Positions 35,701 through 44,700 of a stretch of 64,000 nt of DNA are shown here, one piece after another. The stretch covers positions 208,501 through 272,500 of the forward strand of contig JACEEZ010020455.1 in assembly GCA_016584305.1 (NCBI GenBank), written 5' to 3'. The notes beneath the pieces are model-generated. The model saw only the letters and a list, made by a program, of their open reading frames with translations. It was not told the origin of the DNA and made no database searches. Within the stretch, counting starts at the first letter, position 1, and each line of letters starts with the position of its first letter. A program made the translations under genes and the position numbers. This DNA is from Chionoecetes opilio. Lineage: Eukaryota; Arthropoda; Malacostraca; Decapoda; Majidae.

Positions 35701-38700
35701 AAAGGCATCGATTCGTCTCTTCAAGTCACTATTTAGTGTCCATGTCTCACAACCATAGAGTAAGACAGGGATTACAAGCGACTTGAAGATCCGGATCTGT
35801 CCTCCTGCACAGGTACTGACAACGCCAAATACTCCCGCTGAGCGAGTCCATAACACCGTGGGCTATGCCAATCCGCCGTACAACTTCTTGACGTGACCCG
35901 CCGTCATTATGGACTGCGCTACCAAGGTATGTAAAACTTCCCAAGATCTCAATGTCCTCGCCCCATGCATGAACAGACTGTACTGTCTCATCTAGTAAGC
36001 CTCCAAACACCTGGACCTTGGTCTTAAGCCAGGAGACCTCAAGTCCCAAAGGCTTTGCCTCCTCGTGCAGTGCCTCGAGATCCATCACCAGGACCTCCAG
36101 GAATCAGCAAAGATTACTGCATCATCGGCAAAAATAAGATCAGTGATCTTGGTGTTGCCGACGGATGCTCCACAATCACTTTGATCTACAACCTCGTCCA
36201 ATACCCAGTCCATACAAGTGTTGAATAGTGATGGGGCAGGGATGCACCCTTGCCTCACTCCTGTATTAACAGGAAAGAAGCTGGATACACCTGCCCCACA
36301 CTTCATAGCACTCTCAGTCCCAGAATACAGACCAGTTATCAAACCAATAGTCCTTGCAGGAATCCCGCGAAGTCGCAGAAGATCCCAGAGTGACTCACGA
36401 TGCACTGAGTCAAACGCCTTCTTGAGATCAACATAGGCTGCAAGCATCCCCTGTCGAAACTCACGTCGGCGTTCCACCAGGACACGAAGCGCTAGGATAC
36501 GGTCCGTTGTTGACTTACCAGGCGTGAACCCAGACTGTTGAGGTCTCTGATGCTTCAGCAGATGACTGCGGATCCGCGTCAGCAATAGATGGGCAAGCAC
36601 CTTGCCTGGCACGCTGAGCAGTGTAATACCGCGGTAATTGTTGCAGTCCTGACGGTCCCCTTTCCCTTTCCAGATAGGGACGACCAGCCCCCTTTTCCAG
36701 TCAGGAGGAACGGTACCTGATTGCGACACGGCAGTCAGGACAGCATGCAATCCGTAGATCATGGCCTCACCCCCAGCTTTGAGGAGCTCCGCACTGATAT
36801 TACAAACACCAGCTGCCTTTCCACCCCTCAACTTTGCTACAGCCTCTCTGACTTCGTCAAGAGAGGGTGCGGTTTCGTCAATGGGAGGATCGGCATCCAC
36901 TGCCTGTAACCCAGTGGTGTGAAGCTGCTCAGTTGGAGGGTCCACCTTGAACAACTGCCCAAAGTACTCAGCCCAACGAGCCATCTGCCCATCCATGTCC
37001 GACACGAGGCACCCATCTGCTGTTCGAATAGCACTCGCCCGAGAAGGAGACTTGGAACGGAGCTTCTTCAGGGCTCGGTAGGCAGGTCGGACCCGCGGGT
37101 ATGACCGGGGCGGGTCATTAGCGTTCAAATGACCCTCGACATCCTCAGCGAGACTCCTGACATACCTCTCCTTGTCTCTCCCCAGGAGGGTTCTAGTCCG
37201 GCGTGACAGAGCCCTGTGCTGGTCCTGGTTCCCAGCCAGCCTGGCAGCGCGACTCTCCTCAATTTTCTCCAGCGTCTCAGTCGAGACAAAACCACGCCTT
37301 GACCTCGGGCGCTCCCCAATACCCCAATACACTCCTTAGCAGTGTATTTGAGGCAATTGTATGAAAAAAGTTAAATGAAATAGAAATATCACTAAATCTT
37401 ATCCTATTTTGCCTGATGCAAGACTTTACTCTATGAAGATCACCTTTGAAGAAAACCACCCCTTGTATACTCACTATTAATGGAAGGGCAGCCTGAGTCC
37501 ACAAGGAATGAAGCAGCCAGGAGACACCCATCCGGGGTTACCGTCACACTATCTGTTAAGCCCACATCTCCACTATGATTCTTAAGGCGAGACACTTGAC
37601 CTAGAAAAATAAAAGGTAAGTTACTTAATTGCTAACTCTGTCCTCTTTAAACAATGTATAGCAATACACTTGTAAGAACAAATGATTAAATATGGAACCA
37701 TACGACTTGCAAGCAATTCTAAATAGATGAATAGTGAAGTATCAGAAATGTGAGCAATAGTTTGTCTGTTTTGCTGGGAAGGATTAAAATGACATTGAAA
37801 GGTGTTAGGCAGTTTAGTTATAAAAACACTGCGGAGTTTGAAAATAATTTGGAATTATCATGAAAAAAATCTTTTGACTGCTGTGCATATGAAGTTTATG
37901 AATGAAAAATATCCTAGCTGGAACCTGTCCTGCTGTCAATGGCTCCTGGCCAGAATGCATCACATCATAATATTATAAAGGGGAGACAATGTACTTACTC
38001 TTTTTCCAGTCTAGGACTTTAATGTTGGGGCCTCCATCACCCAGGTAACATTTGCCCCTGTGCTCCACCACGGCAGACAACCGGCTCAGTGATACACGAG
38101 GCAATGACTCTCTCTCCATGATGTATTTAGTAGTTAAGATTTTTCTGCCTGGGTCCAGGTGCCACACTCCAAGTTCACCATTCAGGCTGCCAGCATACAC
38201 ATCATTCTTGGATACCTGAAATTAAATTATCAAAATTTCATTTTCCACAAACAATGGTGGATGATAATAATTGTAGTTCTATGCTGATGTGTATTGAATA
38301 TCCCAGGCACTGTTTTATGAATAATTTGTAGTCCAAATAAAGCCAGCAACTGGCTTAACTCTAGGATATGTTGGAAGTTGTGGCTAGCGACGTTCTGAAA
38401 CTGCTCGACGATGCGACGTTCTAGCTGAAACGTTCGACGACTATCAGTTTACAGTAAAATTGGACCCCCCCTAAAAAATTGGAGACAGAACCACAAGTGT
38501 ATAGCTCAGGTCATGTATGCCACAACTAAGTAAAATAAATATAAAGCTAACTAATAATACTAAAACTAATAAATATATCTAGGTAAATATCCACAGGGGG
38601 GGAGGATTGCTGGCTTTCCACTTCTGCATGACATTGACTTCAAAACACCTTAACTTATAATAGGCCTGTTCTTATTGATTGATAGGTGCTAAGGGATTTA

Positions 38701-41700
38701 ATGAGATTGTATTCCTACTTACACTTATAGCGGTGATTGGCTCTCAAAGACATCAACAAATGTGATGCGCTGTTTTGAGACGAGGCACCAGAACTCCAGT
38801 CGTCCCCCTTCAGTCCCAGTCACCACACCCCAGCCGCCACACCCAAGAGACGTGATGCCATTGTAGGTGTAGATAGAACTAATGCTTTCACCTGCAAGGA
38901 GGGATACATTTATTGGTAGTGATACATGCAACAAAATGAAGAGGCCACCAGTGATAACATGAGCCACTGATGTTGCCTTCATAGACACATCAGCCTGTGT
39001 AATGGGACAGTTTGATGTTTTTTGATACAGGAGATATATAAATATGTAACCATATTCCTAACATGTTGCAAAGAGTGATATGAGAGGACTAGGGAAGAGA
39101 GGTGGTAGCTTTATAAATTTAACCAGCACAATGCCCAAGACTTTTGAATGAACCCCAGTGTCAACAAAGTTGGTGCCTATAAAACATATCACATGGTTCA
39201 TTTTCAGGTGAGATAATGAGAGAGAGATAATGATAGATATATGGATATAGATAGATACGTACAGAGGTTGGGGTTCCTTGGAGTAGCAAAACATGTGAAA
39301 GGATTCTGGTGGTTGTAAAAGTTTGAGAACCACTGTGGTAACAAAATGACTTCACAGGATTATTGCTGTCTAACCAGAAAAAGAAACCATAAACTAAGTA
39401 GCCTGAACGTAAACTTTAGTAACCAGTTGACTTGAATTGGTCATGATTATTTCATATCTTTAAGCAGTTCCTAATGTAGTCACCCTCTATCTATCTAGTG
39501 TTAAGAAACAGATTTATAATGATTATGGTGACTGTGGTGGTGTGGTGGTGGTGGTGGTGGTGGTTATTCCCTTAACATGAAATTGAACACAAATCGATCA
39601 CAAACCTGATATAACATTCCATACTTTTAGGGTACAATCCAAGCTGCCAGACACTGCCAACATTCTGCAGTGACTTGAAGTCCTCTCTTGCTGGCAAGCA
39701 AACTCCTCAGAGTCATCCTGCAGAAAATAATTTTATATTAAATTAGTTACTTAACATACTGGCAAATCTCTTCAGGAATCCATGTCTTTTTACTTTTTCT
39801 TTTGATATTAGATCATCAATCAGATTTTGTTGGCTGTTCATAAGGGTTAATAGGTTATGAAAGTGATGTTTGGATGCGTTTAGGAATGTCATTCAGTTCA
39901 AATTTCTTTATGAGCCTCTGATTAAACATTAGCAAGTCATTCCATTGGTGCCAGGCTCCTATTTCAAACAATGGCATACTCTTAAATTTATTCATTTGTC
40001 TATCTATTATTTTCTATATTTAACAATGTCTGTTCATCGTCATAGAATACACAGATGTTAAGTGTGGCTTAATTGTTCAAGCACTTTCCAAGTTAAAGCA
40101 GAGAAGAGGAGATACAGGAAAGTTATGTTCCTCTGTCTCTATAGAACATAGCAAGGAAATGCCTACAGAAGCTACATTTACTGTTGATGTGATATTTCCA
40201 TCAGCACTAAATACTTTATAACTAGATATACTACCTCCAGTTTAGCAACGACTGCATCAGCAAGAGATTGTGGGAGAAAAGATAAGGCTGTCACAGAAGC
40301 TGTATGGCCTCTCAAACTCCTCTCCTCCTCAGTGCTCCCCACGCGCCACACTCGAAGGGTCGTATCGCGGCTGGGGAAAAAAGAAAAAAAGGACTAACAC
40401 TTGTGCATATCAAGAAACTGAAACTCACAATCTCTTAACCTATAAATATATCTTTGTAAACATAACATATGCGTGTTACTTACTCTTACATAACAAAACC
40501 AACAACAATGGATTCATCAGAAATTATTAAAGTTTACTAAATTAGTATTAAGTCATAATTCATTAACCCCTTCACGCCCAGATCTTTCCTTTGCTATATG
40601 AAATCGTCTGTTATTAGCCATAACACTCCGAAAAAGTAACGAAATAAACCAAATTAGCTAATGGACAAGGATATTAAACAGGTCATATCTATATAATATT
40701 GCTGATGTTCATTAAAATCGTCGAATGGTGGTTATATTACAATGAAAATTACGTTCTGGGCCTCAAGGGGTTAACCAGGGATTTACCTTGCAGATAAAAT
40801 ATAATCTTCACTGCAGTCCACAGCCAAGACGATGTCATTGTGTCCCTGAAGAGTCAGTACTTCAAAGCAGCCATCGGTCCATCTACACTTTGCTGCAGGA
40901 AGCTCATCATCTCCTTTATGTTTACTACTTTTCTTTGATGTTCCAGATTTTGAATCAGTCTTGGCTTGATCCCGACCAAGGGTTTGCTGTGGCGGGCAGT
41001 GCTCTGGAAATGTTAGTAGTACAAATTTAAGTACTTTCTTTCAAATTATGGACACAATTCTCTCTCTCTCTCTCTCTTTAACACATAAGAGAAAATGTAT
41101 CCTTATCCACTTTTGATGTTCTGTTTCCTGTGGGATAGTTGTGACAGAAAAATGCAACTATTGGTGCACTCTTCATATCTCAATTTATCGCTTTTAAATT
41201 AATCTTCTTCACTTCAGGCTTTTTTCCCCCTCTACATAAGGCCATCCACTGGGTGTCATTAGATTACCCGCTAAAGAAACGGTAATTAAAGTAATAAATA
41301 TCATATTTTCTACTTTTCAAAAGCTAATTTTTTAAATAAAGGTACAAGACTGCATTATTTTTACCAAATTGTGTACATGACTACCATTTGTTTATGGAGG
41401 GCCATATAAATTGCAAAGAATATTGCACTGTATTTTTCAACAACAAAGATATTTGGAATATGAATTGAGGTGCTTATTTCAGAAAGTCGATAAGTGCCAC
41501 AAATAAAAAACTAAGAAAATGGCTTCTAACTGTTTCAATGTTCAAAATGTCATATCTTTTAAACCAAGCATACAAAATGATTAATTCATCATTTTGTATG
41601 CTTGGTTCAAAAGATATGACATTTTTAACATTGAAACATTTTGAAGCCATTTTCTTAGTTTTATATTTGTGGTGCTTATCGACTTTCTGAAATAAGCGCC

Positions 41701-44700
41701 TCAATTATATACATAACGAACAAGGGTTACCCTGAGGTGGGTCTGGCTGTGGGGAGTCCGTGGCTGCAGCTGCTTCAGTGTGTGGTGCCTTGCTAGGGGT
41801 TGTCTGGCAGGAGTGTGGTGCATTGGTCTTCTTTACCTTCTTGATATCACTCTCACTTTGTGGTGGGATGCTCCTGTACATCATGTGAAGAATACTGAAT
41901 CAGAATGTATAAAATTCACCTCACTCATATGACTAAATATCAGTATAGTATAAGCCCATTATTGCTTTTCAATAGAGAAAGAAGCAGTGCAAAGAGGTAA
42001 TTCCAAAATGAATTCTAGCGATGGCATGCGGTGTCTATTGAATGCATTAAGGCTGTATGTAGAATGGAGGAAAACTATATGACTGTGCCACCACAGACGA
42101 GGGTCTACCATCACAGCCCTCAAATGAGCATCCAAGGCCTACCATCCGAGCCCTGGAGGTCACACTGCCACCAGATTCTATAGGCCTTGATAGGCATGGA
42201 AAGTTAAATTCAAGTTACATTTCAGACATATCAAGTTACATAGATCTGAGGACATATCAACATTCTGTATTATGATAGGGTTGATATAGTACAATATTTC
42301 TAAGAATGTTATTAATGTGTAATGACTTTTGTGTATAGCATAAGAAATGAAGGAGTGAAGAAACCTTGGAAGCAATTTTGCATCACGGCAATGAACACAA
42401 AAAGCATGAAAATTTGTTAAGTTTTGATCTTCAGCATCATAATCAATAAAAAGATGTAGATATTTACAGTATTACATTCATACAAATTATTTCACACAAT
42501 GAACACTACAGTACAATTTTTACTCGTACCCTGGACGCTTCATCATCTCAATTTCATCTGGGTGATGTTGTTTCAGCAAGTCTTGCAGTTGTTTTCTAAT
42601 ACCGAGCTTCTGGTCTACCTGTAAATAATGTGACTGTTGAGTGCAATATTCCCTCAATCATAGACTCACCCCCTTCAGATCCATACTAAAGGGAGAGTCT
42701 ATCATGTCAGCACAGCCAAGTGTGGTGATAAAACTGGTATTTGTGGTATTTACCTAGTTGTGGTTTTACAGGGCCTGAGCTACACTCATGCGGTCCCGTC
42801 TCCGTATCTACATTTAGCCAGTCTTTCTTTCAATTTGTGCACATTATAAAAACAATAAACTCAACAATAATGTGTAAAACAATATGCGACAAATTTATGA
42901 TATATTTACACTGTTGACTCAGGATTTAAGATGTCTCACACACCGGTTTATACATCAACGTATCTGTTGAGGTGTGAAGGTTTAGAAATACACTGAAAAA
43001 ACAAAATTTGCAACTCCTAAATTACCAGATTTGTATATTCATGGAATATTTTGGAAAATATTTAAACTAATTAACTGGAATTTGCCATAGTTTATGTAGT
43101 GCAAGCTGTTCCTAGTACATATACTGTATTTGCCTTTATATCTTGTTTCTCTGTATTGTAATGCAAACACGGACGTAATTCACTTTCTCCTTAATAATAC
43201 ATCATGATAATAACGTCTGGATGATTATAATACTGATAAAGTCACTAATAATAACTGAGCCACTCAATATGTACTGTTATATTAGTGGGATTAATGTTCC
43301 CTGGTCATGCTTTTCACCCACCCAAAGGCTGTATTCAGTAATGCAACACGCACAGGTGCACACAGAGGCGCACGGTGACAAAGGCAAACAGTATGCCTAG
43401 TGCAAGCTATATATGGCTGCCGTAATCTGCTTGGACCTGTGACTGACGATATGCCCTTATGCCCTTCTATGTGGCATCATAATGCCCCTTAGCGCCGCTT
43501 TCCCATTAGCGCATTTTCGCGACGTTTACCAGACCGGTCCAGGCCAGCCTAGACTGATGCTCACGAAAACACATCTAGACTGGCCCCGTCCCATTCGTCA
43601 TTCCTAATGGTTGGGGGATCAAGTGGGCGGCCCTACCGTCCTACCAGCTTTACCCCCCCCCCCAAAGACACACCAAAGGGTTATTAATTTGACCTCAGGT
43701 AATAACCTCCTAGTTGGCATATGAAAGGTGAACCGTGGTCATCTTTCTGTGTATGATGAAAGTCAGGTTTATAAATCTCTGGATGGAGAAAAATCCATGC
43801 AACACAACATTGCAAGACCTATTGCAGCCATGTCAAACGTTTACTATATATAACCTATATAACCATCATGTATCATATCTATAGGTACTGGCATCCACTA
43901 CCTGAGGATTTCCGAATACCCCTCTGTGTCCTCCGATGCACTCGCAATCGAAGGTAGAGTTGATGGGCAGGATATGTGGGTGTTCTTAGGCCACTCGACG
44001 GTGCAGAAAGGTTTTGGTTTTCTTCGGGGATCGAACTCGGATCACCGAGAACGCCAGTCGGAGACGCTAACTACTCTGCTACCGCCTCCCCACTGTTATT
44101 AGCCCTATTATCATGCAAGTTTTGCCTTGTGCAATGTAGCAGTCATCCCTGCTACTTGACTTCTCAATGGGAAGTCAAGTAGCAGAGATGACTATGAAAA
44201 ATTGAATGATGAAATCTCATTTCATTTACCGTCAATAACACTATCTATAGTCGCCACTGCACTTATGTTGCAGGGGGGCATATATTACGAGTTTTAGCGT
44301 CACTACAGACTTGTATGTGCCACTGAAGAGACGTGCACAGTACGTAGTTTACATTATCTACATTACCCTATACATGTCTTCAGTGAAACATACAATTAAG
44401 TCTGTAGTGATGCTAAAATTCGTAATATATGGCGCCTGGTGACATTAGTGCAGTGGCGACTATAGTGTTGTTGACGGTACATTAATTTCCCAAGATGTTG
44501 TTTCAGCAAATTGCGAATATTGTAATTTTTCGTGAAATTACTTTAGTCTTATGGTCGGCCATCATGGTGTTTCATGCAGCACGAGAAGCTCCTGGACGTC
44601 TTCCCCGCTGCCTGTAGTGCGCATGCGCCAGTTCTTCCCACACTAGGCTGGACTAGACTAGTCCGAGCCAGCCCGGTCTAGCCCGCCTCGCGAAAACAGA

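Noticed and set aside
35320..37332. Host gene reading of the 415-codon frame
   Set aside because: It is the RTE-type LINE reverse transcriptase, with a 13-bp target duplication and a near-identical second copy at 47862-50517.
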